The translations under genes and the position numbers were made by a program. A DNA stretch of 64,000 nucleotides from Formicarius rufipectus. Taxonomy: Eukaryota; Chordata; Aves; Passeriformes; Formicariidae. This document shows positions 51,071-63,027 of the stretch, one piece after another. The DNA lies in NCBI GenBank assembly GCA_013399695.1, contig VXAU01002497.1, positions 408,373-472,372 on the forward strand, written 5' to 3'. The notes beneath the pieces are model-generated. The model was not told the origin of the DNA. It did no database searches and saw nothing but the letters and a program-made list of their open reading frames with translations. Position 1 is the stretch's first letter, and every line of letters starts with the position of its first letter.

Positions 51071-54000
51071 TAAGGTAGAGAAATCATGAATCTGGATAGC
51101 TTGCTTATTCTTTTTCTCTTCTGACAGACGGTTAGCTTTCCTAGGATTTAAAAATGCTGATTTAAATGTAAAAATGTTGTCTGTAACAGAAAATAATTAC
51201 ATTTCTGTAAGGAACTATTGCTGAAACTTGAGGTTTGTTAGTTCCACATACACAAGCTTCAGACATCTGGCATAATGTTTCTTCTCTCGATCCTTTCCCA
51301 TCCTTCACAAATCCATGGAGAAATATCATGCATGATACCCAGCCACAACCTGGCTCTTACTGTCATATATGCTCCAGGTAAGCGATATGCACTTGGCTCA
51401 CTGATGTATTTGATGAATTATCTTTACGTTATAGACTTTTTGCCACCCTATTACGGTGTTTATATGTAGTATTAATGTCTTCAGTAAGATTTAGTCCATT
51501 ATTTTGTGCATGATATTTTACCCTTTTTGCCTATTTTTCATTCTCTTGGAATAGTTTACCACTAATATTTTAAAAAGAATTCTGGTCAGTTTCACTGAGA
51601 GTTTCACCACTGTCATTCTAGTAAATTTTTACAAATTGGTATTATTAGAAGAAATTATTTAAATGTTCTTAACAGCTCACCATCAGCGCTTTTTGAAGTG
51701 ATATTTACAGCTTGCCCTGAAGACAAAGAAAGGTCTTAGTGATGTTTACCATACTATTAAATATCTCAACTGCCACAACAGTATGTGTGTTGTACATGTC
51801 TTCAGGGGGCAGGAAAGAATGATTTATACAGGTCAGGTCTTATAGTGATTGATTGATTTTTATTTATTTTTTTTTTAATTTTTTTTTGGTTTTTTTTGCT
51901 TGAGTATTAGAAAAATTGCATCTGTTTGAGGAAGCAGCTGCATAGGTCCCTGACTGAAAAACAGATCTAGTATAGCAATTGTGCTCATCCCATAAAAGGT
52001 GTTCCTAAGCTATTTATTGTATCTATTGAACTTTTAAAAAAGTTATACTACAACACTAATTATTATATACAATTATTCACTTTCTTCCATTGCAATCCAG
52101 AAATTACTTTGAATGATATTTCTTTAGAGCTCTGAATCTTCAAATTTCATTTATTTGCATAGTCTGGGATCAGAACCCCCTTTTAATCCAGCAGTGTACA
52201 CACAAACTTTTCCAATCTATTGAAGGAAGATAAAAATCCATCCTAAGAGTCAGGGTCTATGATTTAAAGATCTTCCTAAGTTGATTAAAGATGACATTTA
52301 ATCCTTTTTCTTCCAGATGAGTGGCCCATATCTATCTCCTACTACAACAGCACCCTTCCTGGCATCTCCTTTGATCCTGACCTGATTCCTCTTTGAACAT
52401 GATCCTTATGGAGAAGGGTGGGGAGAGTCTTTCAAAAAATCATTATCAGTAGATTGACTAATTACAATTTTTCTACTTTTGGACTCAATCTTTGAAAAAT
52501 AACTATGTTCACTAAGAGTTTGTAAATTTTGTTCATATTTTGCAATATACTCTAAAGTAACTCTAAAACTTTCAATAGCTTGTTTTAACCTGTTTACTAA
52601 ATAAAAATCATATACCCATATAGCCTGTGGCTAAGTTAGTTTTGGAGGAAACTCTGAAATCTAAAAAACTAGTCATTTGCATCTGCAAAGCATCTAAAGC
52701 ATCTACATTAAATTACACACATGTTCAAGTACTTTATTGATTGTGGGCATTCTTGCCTCTCTGTCATATAAACCTTTCCTTTACAACACGCTTCTTTGCA
52801 TTTCTCTTCCACAGAGCCTCTTAAAAATTCATGGAAAGAAACACTGAGAAGCATTTGGAATTATTTTCTGCAGTAAGAGGACAACTTCTGTGTCTTTTTC
52901 CTATGTCTATTTTTAAAGATGCTAAGAAACTATTGGTTTTGAAAGTCAGATAACTCACAGTAACATGACTGAATTTTTTAATTAATAATATCAAAATGTT
53001 GTTGACGGTTATTTGAAATGCTGAAGCAGCATTGCATAGAGTTTTCACATTGCTTCATATGCAAAATTTTACTTTTTTTGGTTCTCAGCATTGTCAAATC
53101 ATCTAATTCAAACAATACAGCACTCATTGTGCCTTGTTATTTCTACTGGAATTTACTGTCGCTTTGTTATAGTTCACATTTTAGTTCATCTTTTCTTGTC
53201 AGTCTTTCTAAAATTGAAGCAGACACTTATAGAAAAGGGTGGGTTTTCACATGACATCTTGGTCTTCTCTTCCATGCATAGAGTGAGAGAAGAAGTAACA
53301 GTAGTGGTAGTTTTCCTCTCTATAACAGGAAAAGCTAATTTATTTAGAGTTCTTGGGTTTGTTTATAACAGTGAATTAGAATTTTGTTCCATACAGTACA
53401 ATGTAATTTCACTTTTCTGCAATTCTCCTTTTTCTAGTTGAAGATAATTGTTATGTGAAAAAAAGAACACATAGTTAAATGAGTAAACTAATTTTAAATG
53501 CATTTATTCTATTAGCTACCATGTATCTGAGAGGACTACTCTACATTGTGGTGTATACCTTGGGGTGCTAGAAATCCATTGGAATAGAGTTCCTGAACAA
53601 TCAATCCATTTATTTAGTTTCACCATGAATGTCAGAGAACATGGTGTCACATGAGTATGTAAGCTTTCTGTTTTGTGGGAAGAGCTTGATTGTCCATCCA
53701 CCTTGTGATTTAATAATTACAGAGCTGAGATGAGAATTGTTAACCTTCCTCTTGAAACAGAGTCTGAAGTTATAAGTTTCAGAAGAGTAGACAATAGAAA
53801 TCTGAAATTAGAGGTCTGAGGTGTTATTAACAGAAGTCTTAACAGATGTAATACTTTAAAACACAGGGATTGAGGTAATTAACTATTTCCTTGTTGTTTT
53901 AGTGGACCTTTAGTCTCAAAGTTCATTGGGTGAACTTGAGTTGCATGGTTGTGTGCAGCACTCGCCAAGAGGATTTTATAAGAAAAGATGGATCTATAGG

Positions 54001-55841
54001 AAAATTACCTTCTTACACTTTGGAGGTAAGTATAGATAGGTAAGATTACAGGTAGCCACCAAAATTGTTTTTATGTCTGTTGGTCTTTTTTACTTCTTTC
54101 CTTGGCTGTACTGGTAGAAAGGAGTATTACACATCAGTGTTGTGTGCTCCCCCTTCCCTTGTGTTTTTCTACACTTTCACAGTTCTTTCAGGATTTTGGA
54201 AAACAGCATTGCAAGTACCCCTGTTTGAGTAGTTGAGAACGAGGGGGTTGGATTTCAGACATTTTCTCTTGTACAAAGTTATACCTAAAGCTGCAGTTAT
54301 ATTAGCATTGCCATCTCAGTAACACTATTTATGTTCCTACAAATGAGGTTATCTTGAGAGATGTACTAAAATGGATCAAGTTCACAATTTAAACTTATTG
54401 AGAAAAGAAGCACTGCTGTCTAACCAGGACCTACTATGCTGAAGTACAGTAATGGTTAGTACAGGTAGTATAACTTGGCTTAAGATACAACTACAATAAA
54501 AAAATAAAATTTGTCTGGGAAGAGCCAAGAAGTCTTCAGAGGCAAAATCCTGCTGAGGACTACTGGATTCTGCTGGAAAAGGAAGACATTCATTTATAGA
54601 GAAAAACCTCTAATTGGTATTGTCAAGTTTCATTTTGAGTTACAAACATCATTAAGGAATCTTAATGATGACACAGTTTAATATCTCCATGAGATACTAA
54701 GCCTGTGGTTCTCTCTCTGCTGAGTTTTCTGCTGTTTCTTGTAAAGTTTATACCTTTTATCAAGAAAAAAAAATTCTTTTAATGAGCCCACAAGGTCATG
54801 GTATTATTACAAAGTTCCATTTCATATGGCGAGCTTCTTTTTCTGAAAGAGCACCTTTTTTGGTGTTGTTTTTTTTTTTTTTTTTCCTCCTTCTTGTTTT
54901 TCTTCTTTGAGACCCTAGTGGTGCCTTCACATTTGTAGATGCTTTGCAGATTAGCTATACTAATAAAGTGATAGCATTGTTAACAAACCAGGAAATTTTA
55001 AATTAATCCAATATACCCAAATATGTCTAATAAGCAGAACAAAAGCTATTTCAGCTTCTCCCTAATAGCCGCTAGTAAATTAGACATTTGCTTTAGCAAA
55101 GCAGGATTTGGGCAAAAAGAATTGCTGCAATTTCTGTTAATTTTGCTAGAACTAATGACCACACAAGAATTAGACCTACAAGAAGCATACAAGATGTGAA
55201 TTATACTTCCTTTGAGAAAAATCTAAGCATTTGTTTGTTCATTTGTTTTAATACAAATTTATAATCTCTTTGGTCAGTAGCAATTTTTCAGTTATGTGGG
55301 GGCATTTCACAGAATGTTTTGCAGTCATCAGTAGTATTGCGTAGTAGTATTGAGATTGTTAATTAAAATTGTCTGATCCTTTCTAGGTCACTTACACCAA
55401 AGTAGTACTACAGAACTGATCTGTCCTTGACCCTCACCATTTGCACATATGTGATCACTGTCGTACATTCCTATTTAGATGATGGAAAGGGACAATTTCA
55501 CCTGTGAGGCCCAAGGAGGGAGAAAAAAATTCTTTAGTTTGTTAGTGCCTTGGGGATTTTTGTTTTGTTTTCTTTTGGTTGGGTTGTTATTGCTGGTTTT
55601 TTTACCCCACACTCTCTCTTCCTGCTGCTACAGAAAGAGAAATATTTCTGGTTATAGTGCTCTACATATGGATTCTCACTATGTTTTTTTCTGGAATGGG
55701 AGAGGCTACAAATATTCATCATTATTATAAATATTTTTTGCTTTGCATCTTGAAAAGATAAATGCAATAAAAGTTACAAGAATATAGGTTTCTTTATTTC
55801 ACCTGTATTTTGGTTTCTGGTGGGGTGTAGTACCCTTCTGT
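51071..55841. other. Unannotated AT-rich sequence with exon-like segments
   Basis: No gene is established. Splice-flanked open segments at about 51258-51379, 52318-52397 and 53903-54025 are discussed in the findings. Poly-T tracts lie at 51867-51890 and 54869-54886. Confidence 0.4.
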
Positions 55842-55853
55842 ACTTCAGATATG
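55842..55853. repeat. 5' target-site duplication of the SINE
   Basis: The sequence ACTTCAGATATG recurs exactly at 56109-56120, on the other side of the SINE. It marks the insertion as a target-primed retrotransposition event. Confidence 0.9.
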
Positions 55854-55877
55854 TTACACTTGAGAGGCAGCGGGCGT

Positions 55878-55943
55878 TGGCCGAGTGGCGTAGGCCCCCG
55901 CCTGTGGAGCCGGTTCCTCCTCTGAGGACTCTGGTTCGAATCC
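55878..55943 (+). promoter_or_regulatory. Internal RNA polymerase III promoter (A and B boxes)
   Basis: TGGCCGAGTGG and GGTTCGAATCC match the tRNA A and B box consensus. In SINEs these bind TFIIIC and drive transcription from the element's own start. Both boxes look intact. Confidence 0.85.
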
Positions 55944-56077
55944 TGGAGGAACTCGCTGTCGCCGTCTGAGCGTGCTCGGCCGTGGCAAGATGAGCCTCAG
56001 GAGTAAAGGGAGTGGGGCCAGTTCTGCGCACCCTGTGCCTCACCTAAAAAATCCATTGCGCAGGCTTATCCCAAGAT

Positions 56078-56091
56078 CTTCGTTCGCGAAG
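56078..56091 (+). other. 3' terminal stem-loop of the SINE
   Basis: CTTCG and CGAAG pair perfectly around a TTCG loop, which in RNA would be an unusually stable tetraloop class. It ends 6 bases before the CAA tail. In several LINE/SINE pairs a shared 3' stem-loop is what the LINE reverse transcriptase recognises. That role here is inferred. Confidence 0.75.
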
Positions 56092-56108
56092 TCCAGCCAA
56101 CAACAACA

Positions 56109-56120
56109 ACTTCAGATATG
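56109..56120. repeat. 3' target-site duplication of the SINE
   Basis: An exact copy of ACTTCAGATATG from 55842-55853. Its first two bases overlap the end of the CAA tail, so the boundary is ambiguous by two bases. Confidence 0.9.
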
Positions 56121-57806
56121 ATGTTGTAAAAAGCTATGTATTTGGAAATGGCCTACAGACTGGTTGCTAATGCTCAGCTGTATTTGAGCAACTCTAGAGA
56201 TAACTTCTTTTTCTTAGAGTATAATTCTTGTTCCTCTTTCCTTTAGCAAAATGAGCTTAGGCTATACGTGATTGTTAAAAGAAACTGTAAACAGCTATTT
56301 CTTTGTTCTGAGTACTGGCATAATTGGCTCAGTCACTCTTTTTCCTTTTAGTATTTCATCTTATATTTAGTAAACTAGGAGATATCAGAAGAACACTCAC
56401 TTCAGGCATGTAAATCTATTTTTTGCGCTATGAATGATAATGACACAATCTTATCAGAATTTGGTTTTTAATTTAAATGCTTTCATTCATTTGAAACCAA
56501 TGATAATGCATAATACTTTTGAAGAGTTTTATTAATTAGCACACTTTTGATATATATTTTTATGTACAGCATTGCAATTTGTCCAGCCTTAACATGGATA
56601 TTTTATGCACCTTTAGAAGCAAGTGGGAAATTCTTAGGATTTTCTGTAAACTCTTGTTCTTTGATAATACTGCACTTCAGGTTTTGGTGATTGGATCTTT
56701 GGGTTTGAATCAGGATTTGTTTTCTTGTGGTGTTTTTGGTTTTTTTTTTTATTTTTGTTAGGGGTTTTTTGATTTTTTGTTTGATTTTTGGTTGGTTTGG
56801 GGTTTTTTTGTTTGTTTTTGTTTGCTTTTTCCTCCAATTCCTGTCTTCAGTAGATCTTAGTAAATACCTGGAATACCTTTATTTTGGTAGAGAAATCATT
56901 TTTCCTTACCACCCCCCCCCCCCTTTTACCCTTCTCTTGCTTTTTGTGGAATTTTGAAACCTACAATTGCCACAGACATATTCAGTCAAGCTCATAACCT
57001 GTTGTAAGTTATTATAAATGTATTGAATGTGATCATTAAAGCATAAAATAGAAATATTTTGTTTTCTTGCTTATTGTCTTTGCTACATGAAGAGCAGATA
57101 TTTCTCTTTTATCCTTCTTTTGGTTTTGGTGCACTCCTGGAAAGATTAAATAAACCAACTTAAACCTCCTTTCAACAACTTTTTGGGGTCCTAATTCCAG
57201 TTGTTCACAGAATCAGTGAGGTTACACCTTCTGAATGTATTACTTCTAATTTTACCTGACAGGGTAATGTGATGATACTGTACAGTAGTTTTTTGTCTTT
57301 TCACGGTTAATAAATCTGGATAGCTTATACTTTTTAAGCATAACATTAGCCTTGTGATGCAATGAAATGCCTGAATAAAAATACTCTTTTATAAGAAGAA
57401 TTAAAGGGAGTGCTTATAATCATAACCCAACTGTGACATATCATTGAGTTTCTATTACAAAGGCTTTCATGATTGGTTCCCCTGCTCTGTATTAGACTGA
57501 GCTATGCAGAAGGCTTATTCTTACTCCATTCTGAGTGTGCTTGGTTCTTTTATTAAGAAAGGCCAATATCATTTATAGGGGAGGATAAAGAATAGTCACA
57601 GCTCAATGATACAAGCTTTTGTTTCCTGAATAATCTTTGGATTATCCTGGATTCATTAGGAGGCTGGGAAGATAATATGTGAGGGTGGACTGAATACCTG
57701 ACCTTCAAGAGGTATTCTCTTTCATATGGACACCATCAAGGAACAGTGGCTTAGGAGAGAAAAGCATAAACTCGTATAAACCCACCTTTGCTGAACTGAC
57801 ATATGG
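56121..57806. other. Unannotated sequence with T/G-rich tract
   Basis: No gene. A T/G-rich low-complexity tract lies at 56727-56830 and a 12-C run at 56912-56923. The minus-strand ORF rich in K, N and Q is that low-complexity tract. Confidence 0.5.
56727..56830. repeat. T/G-rich low-complexity tract
   Basis: Long runs of T broken by G or GG. Similar tracts occur at 10861, 23885, 58940 and 60610. Such tracts are common in bird genomes and have no evident function. Confidence 0.85.
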
Positions 57807-58130
57807 GAATCACTGAATGGTTTGGATTTGAAGAAAACTTAAATACCATCTAGTTCCAACCCCCGTGCTGTAGGCTGGGACACCTTCCACTGGACCAGGC
57901 CCCATTCCACCTAGCCTTGAATGCTTCCAGGAATGTGGCATCCACAATTGCTCTGGGCAACCTGTTCCAGTGCTTCACCATCCTGATAGTAAAGAATTTC
58001 TTTTTAGTGACTAGTAAATCCTACCCTCTTTCTATTTAAAACCATTTCCTTTTGTCCTATCATTACATGTCCTTTTCAATGTGGAAATCTGGGAGCCTGT
58101 TTTGAGACAGCCTGAGCAGCTTCTCTAGGA
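57807..58130 (-). mobile_element. CR1 LINE 3' fragment
   Basis: The low end carries GAATCACTGAATGGTTTGGA, the reverse complement of the CR1 terminus. Next come ACCATCTAGTTCCAACCCCC, CTGGGACACCTTCCACTGGA, CCAGGCCCCATTCCACCTAG, CTCTGGGCAACCTGTTCCAG and GCTTCACCATCCTGATAGTA. It is among the best preserved CR1 pieces of the window and is truncated near 58130. Confidence 0.95.
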
Positions 58131-61100
58131 GTGTTTAAGGCAAGGTTTGATAAATACAGTATTACATACACCTATATTATTGAAACAGCAGATGAACGAG
58201 TCTTAGACTCCTGGGTAAGTGGAGATACCTCATTCATCTTTGGCATTTTTTCAAAGCATATGTTAACTACGCACACAAAGTAAGTTGTGAACATGTTCAA
58301 GGCCAGGGTTTTGTAGATCTATATATGCAGAGAAGACATTTTAAAGCATATTTTAAAATAATAAAATATTTGCCATTCCAAAATAATGTTTGGAATTAAC
58401 TTGCTTTAGTAGATTACAACAAATAGTCTGTGTGTGTGTAGTTGAATACATACTGTTTGTTAAGTGTTTTACATATTGTAAGCAGGTATAAGATATTCCT
58501 TTCAGGAAATAGGAAATATAGAATGGCAAAAGCAATTTAGAAAAATATTTAATATTTGAAAAATGCTTGGTCATCTGCCTCTGGCAGAAAGTTAGTAATT
58601 GAACAAAATTGAAGCATAGATTTACACCATGTTGCATTAGGCTCTGTCAAAGAATCTTGACTACTGAATCATGTAGCAAACATGTGTAAAACAGCACAGA
58701 TGATCTCATTGAAAATCTTGTTTATAGTTCTATCCGTGTATGCTGCTCACTACACAGTACTCTTATGTTCCTGAAGTTTGCAGCAATTTAGCAACAATTA
58801 CTTATTCCTAATGAAGTAAGTCAGATTTGGATTTGGGAAATCTGACTATGGGGATCATAACCTACTCCTTCAGATTACAGATAATACTGTATAAATTATT
58901 TAAGTTTCTGAAGGCAGTCTGACTCTGAGAAGTGTTTTGTGTTTGTTTGGTTTTTTTGTTTGTTTTTGGATTTTTTTTTCTTCCTCCTGTGGAAGAGGAA
59001 TTTAATGTTTCTGACTATTTTATTTTATCTTTTCCCCCCTGCTTATAAATTACATGTTATGGAGGAAGTAAGTGAATAGGCATGTAGCCATCAAATGGAA
59101 AATGTTGCATATCCTGTGATGGAGTTGTCAAACCTGAATATGTAACCTTTCTGCTAACCTAGCTTTTAATGATAATTATCTGACATACAGGTGAATCACA
59201 CTGTCTTAAAATAGAATTAATGAGCATTTCCATTGAGGGTGCAATCTACTAGATTATTAAAGAGCATCTGTGTTCTTTCAATTATGGTAATTTCACTGTT
59301 TTAAATAGTGTTTTACATTTCCTGATGGGAACGTAACTATACTCACCGTATGCTTATTAAGATGCTTAGAAACATAGTTGTTTTAATGAAATTCAAGATG
59401 TGTCATTTCATTCTGTATTTTCAAATCCTGCAAAATTTAAGCTTCAAATACAGGTACAGAATCCCAGATACAGTGCAGACTATTGAGGACAAGTCACATC
59501 CAAGTACTTGGTAATCTCTGACTGATTTTCATGCTGTATTTCACAGCACATTCCCAAGGGATTCACAAACTGCAGCCAAGGAAGAGTGTGCACATATAGA
59601 TTTAGATAGGTTTGTTTATGGACGCAGAATTTTCGGAGGCCTCTGGTTATTAATTAAAAATTGCTACAAAACTATATCGCTTTTGGTTGCATTTGTTTTT
59701 ATTAGGGTGAGAAATAGTTAGCTAGTATTTTGAGGGTCAAGTGGTAACAGTTTCCATTGACTTAGAAGAATTTGGAAAGGTCAATACCTTGAATACTGGA
59801 GACCTGTCCCAGGAGGCCTGGGCCTATGATCAAGTCACTTCATTAGATGTACTCATGGGATAAAAACTTATCTATCTTGTAAATGCCATCTGGAGTTCAG
59901 TAATGTTGAATACTGAAAAGGAGGATGTAGTCTCTGGAGTAAAGGAAATAATCCATCTTTTTGTATGGTACTTAGAGGCTGTGGGGAAGGGCTGCTTCAT
60001 AAAAACTTAAGAAAGGTCATTGGGTGGGCAGAGCCTAAGGGGTAGAAGACCAGTAATAAAGGAAAACCTGGGAACTCCACTATCTAAAAGATAGAACAAC
60101 TTTATAAAGTTGTTGGGTCAAGACAGTATTTTTTTGTGTCATCTTTTGATATAGGGACCAGAATCGTGTCAAAGTAGGTCTGATGAGCCAATCTAAGAGT
60201 GTCCAGAAGATAGTTTCACTAACATCTTTGTTTTCAGTACAACTACTATTAGAACGGCAATATCATCAATGGCTTCTCAGTTAGAGGTGCAGTTGCAACC
60301 AGGAGGAGTTCAGCCATAAGAGATCTGCAGAGCCAGGACTGTGCTATGGCCCAGCAATGAGGTCTGTACCCTAAAGATCAGGGGAGACAAAATCAAAGTG
60401 GTTTGTTTTGTAGTTTGCATGGTATTTAGAAATGTTTCAAAAGACTCTTTAGGTATGGTTGATTTATAATTTATTTTCAATAAGTCATTTCTCTACTTGA
60501 TGGTAGTTGAATGGATCCTGAAATCTTAGAAGGGTGTTAATAGCACTGATATCTGCAACTAAAAGACATTAGGGCATGACAAAGTGAGTTGTTTGTTGTG
60601 GGATTGGGGTTTTTTTTTTTGTTTGTTTGCTTTATTTTGTGGGGATTTCTTTTGTGTTTTGTTAGACATGTATTTCTGAAGGGTGCAAATTTGTTTTCAA
60701 ACACCCCATGGAGCAGTTATTTAAAAAAAAAAAAAAGGACTCAAGGCAGCGCAATATAGAGTAACAGCAGTGCATGAAAATCTAAGTAGTTATTCTGTAT
60801 AGTTATTCTGCTAGTTATTCTGCAACACTGTATTGCTTTGAAAATGTATAACTCAAATAACTGTGTTTCTAATTTACATTCTAAATTATAACAAAGAATA
60901 AACATAGTAATTTTATGTGTCAGATATCCTACTAGATAAATTGAATTGCGTTTACATAGTGTGGACATCTTAACGTCTTACTTGAAGATGCAGTGTTTGT
61001 TTCTTAGGCACTTGGTGCAAATTGAGAAACCAGTAGAACCCAAAAAGCACTTCAGATTGATGTGCATGACAAGAAATATTAAAGTGGTTGTAAAAGGCAA

Positions 61101-61779
61101 ACACAAATGAAAGTGTTCTCTTTAGTAAATAGTCACAGGTAACTATATTATGAGAGACAGTAGTATATATTACAAAGGATGTTAGTACAATTCCTCTGCT
61201 CCTCAATTAACTTGAAATATTAATTTCACTTTCAAGACTACATTAATTTTGGCCATTTAACCTAAGCTTCATAATACTAAACATGACTTCATAATAAATA
61301 GTAAAAGATTTTTAACCTTATTAGATTTATTTATTTTATATGTAAGTAGATTTTAGATTCTACTGGTACACTGAGTAGTCAGAGCATAGTATGACAGCTA
61401 TTTGTTTAATGTAAAAGGGTTTAATGAAATAAATAAAAAAAAGAGAAGTATTCATGGATACAACTATGACACTAGATTATTACTAATTTTTTTTAATCAT
61501 TTGGTTTTGGCTATTAGCTAAAGGATTCTGGATATGTGTCAGTTCTTGCTGTTTTCATTTGGTGTAAATTCAAGGAAATAATTCTGAGTTCTTCTGTATG
61601 ATAGGAACCAAGCTTTATCACTGCTCACTCATTATTGAGTCAGATTAGTAAGTTCGTCACAGAGCACCAAGAAGTTTCCTTTAAAATAAAAGCCTAAACT
61701 CTAGTGTGGTTTGTGTGGGGAGTTTTTGTCAACTTTAAATACTTACAAGATACAGGAAAAATATGGGCTACCGTGAAGA
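58131..61779. other. Unannotated AT-rich sequence
   Basis: About 3.6 kb with no recognised gene or repeat. T/G-rich runs lie at about 58940-58980 and 60608-60660, and poly-A at 60723-60736. Confidence 0.5.
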
Positions 61780-62760
61780 AGCCTTGACAATCCACTGAAT
61801 AAGAACCTGTGCATAGTTTTTTACCTTATTTTCCGATGATGTAATTATTTCAAAATTACCTTGACACACTAAGTCACCTGAACACAAAAGCAAATGAAGA
61901 CTTTGCCACGTCATACACTTGAAATGTCTCAGTAATCTGCTGTTGGGGATATTTTTGTTGCTCATAGTTCATTATGAACAAATTAATCAAACAGTTTAAA
62001 AACATATAGTGTGATGCCTTAGGATTCAGGAATACAGAAAAAGGTATCTTTAAGATGAAGCACAATAAATCACCCTAAATCATCTGTCAATCTGGTCAAA
62101 AGGGTATAGGAGTTGCCCACTCGTGGGTAAATGTCCTCTGTCATCTTATTAATTGCCCTTTAATCCTCCACTAATCGATAGCTCTTACTATCAGCTGTTT
62201 TTACCAGTACGATGGGGGTGTTATATTTGGACTGACATTCTACCAATAACGCATATTTGAGGAACTTTTCCATTATAGATTCTAATGCCTTACAACTTTC
62301 TGGCCTCAAAGAGCATTGTTGTTGTTGTCTTGCCAGTGTTGCTGCTGGTTTGAGAGCAATGCTTGCATGTCCTGCTCTTGTGGACCTCTCCAGACCACTG
62401 CTCGTCCACACTATAGAGATGACAGCACTTTCAACCTCTGTAGGGATCTCACCATGGTCCTCTTGTATGAAAAATGTAGCTGCCTCAACATATTTAATTT
62501 CAGGAATTATGACTTTTATTCCTCCCCCCTTACAAAATTTAATTTCAGCTTCTTATTTTTCCAATAGGTCCCTACCCAGTAAAGGCTTAGGAGAGTTCAG
62601 CAAACAGAGAAATTGGTGAGTTACCCAAGGGCTTCCCGACTTGAATTTCAAAGGCTGAAAGAAAAGTCTTGTTTTGCGCATCCCTGTAGCACCAATCACC
62701 TTTGCAGTGTCATAACTCAGTTTCCCATCCAAAGTGTTTAACACAGAAATCCACCGTATC
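61780..62760 (-). pseudogene. Endogenous gammaretrovirus-like pol fragment (protease end to reverse transcriptase)
   Basis: On the minus strand, 62553-62744 holds the end of a retroviral protease, with the motif PLLGRDLLEK. 62160-62411 holds the start of reverse transcriptase, with FLKYALLVECQSKYNTPIV and YRLVED. Near 62025-62075 comes LHLKDTFFCIP, the position of the first RT catalytic motif, where the expected aspartate is replaced by histidine. Protease runs into RT in the class I (gammaretrovirus-like) way. In-frame stops interrupt the frame between these pieces and just after YRLVED, and nothing retroviral is recognisable below about 61780. It is a dead partial copy: no gag, env, integrase or matching LTR pair is visible. 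Plus-strand ORFs at 62257-62619 are antisense shadows. Confidence 0.87.
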
Positions 62761-63027
62761 CACCAAGACTTTAACTTCTTTCACCAGCTTAGGGCTGTAT
62801 GCAAATTTAAAAAATGCTTTTATTAGAGATAATCTTTGAGTTGTACAGTGTGGATAAACCCTTTCTGTAACTAAAAAATAGGAATAAAGCGGTCATCACA
62901 TTTAATTCTGAAGTACTTTTCTGTACTCTTGTCAAATGCTTAGTTTAAGCAGATGTAGTACTTTGAATGCATGATGTAACAAACTTTAATCCAAAGTCCT
63001 TTAAATGGCCTGGTGGTGCAGGAATGG
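62761..63027. other. Sequence between pol fragment and LTR
   Basis: I see no retroviral leader, primer-binding site or gag similarity here, so the LTR at 63028 need not belong to the pol fragment. Confidence 0.5.

Larger units (their letters stand above)
55854..56110 (+). mobile_element. tRNA-derived SINE with CAA tail
   Basis: This is a non-autonomous retrotransposon with a polymerase III promoter. The A box TGGCCGAGTGG is at 55878-55888 and a perfect B box GGTTCGAATCC is at 55933-55943. The A box and the long spacing are of the class II (Ser/Leu) tRNA type. A tRNA-unrelated body (about 55950-56060) follows. The 3' end has a perfect 5-bp hairpin with a TTCG loop (56078-56091) and ends in a CAA repeat at 56098-56110. 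A 12-bp duplication flanks the element. No TTTT terminator occurs inside it, and about 18 CpGs survive in some 250 bp, which suggests a young insertion in CpG-poor DNA. The tail differs from CR1's ATTCTATG end, so an RTE-type LINE partner (such as AviRTE, known to me from a few bird lineages) is my inference. The 89-codon minus-strand ORF is incidental. Confidence 0.9.

Noticed and set aside
55871..55950. Functional tRNA gene
   Set aside because: A and B boxes are good, but the acceptor stem halves do not pair, a long unrelated body and CAA tail follow, and target duplications flank it. It is a SINE.
56634..56837. Minus-strand ORF rich in K, N and Q
   Set aside because: It is a translation of the T/G-rich low-complexity tract.
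62257..62619. Plus-strand ORF of 120 codons
   Set aside because: It is antisense to the pol fragment, whose minus-strand frame carries the recognisable motifs.
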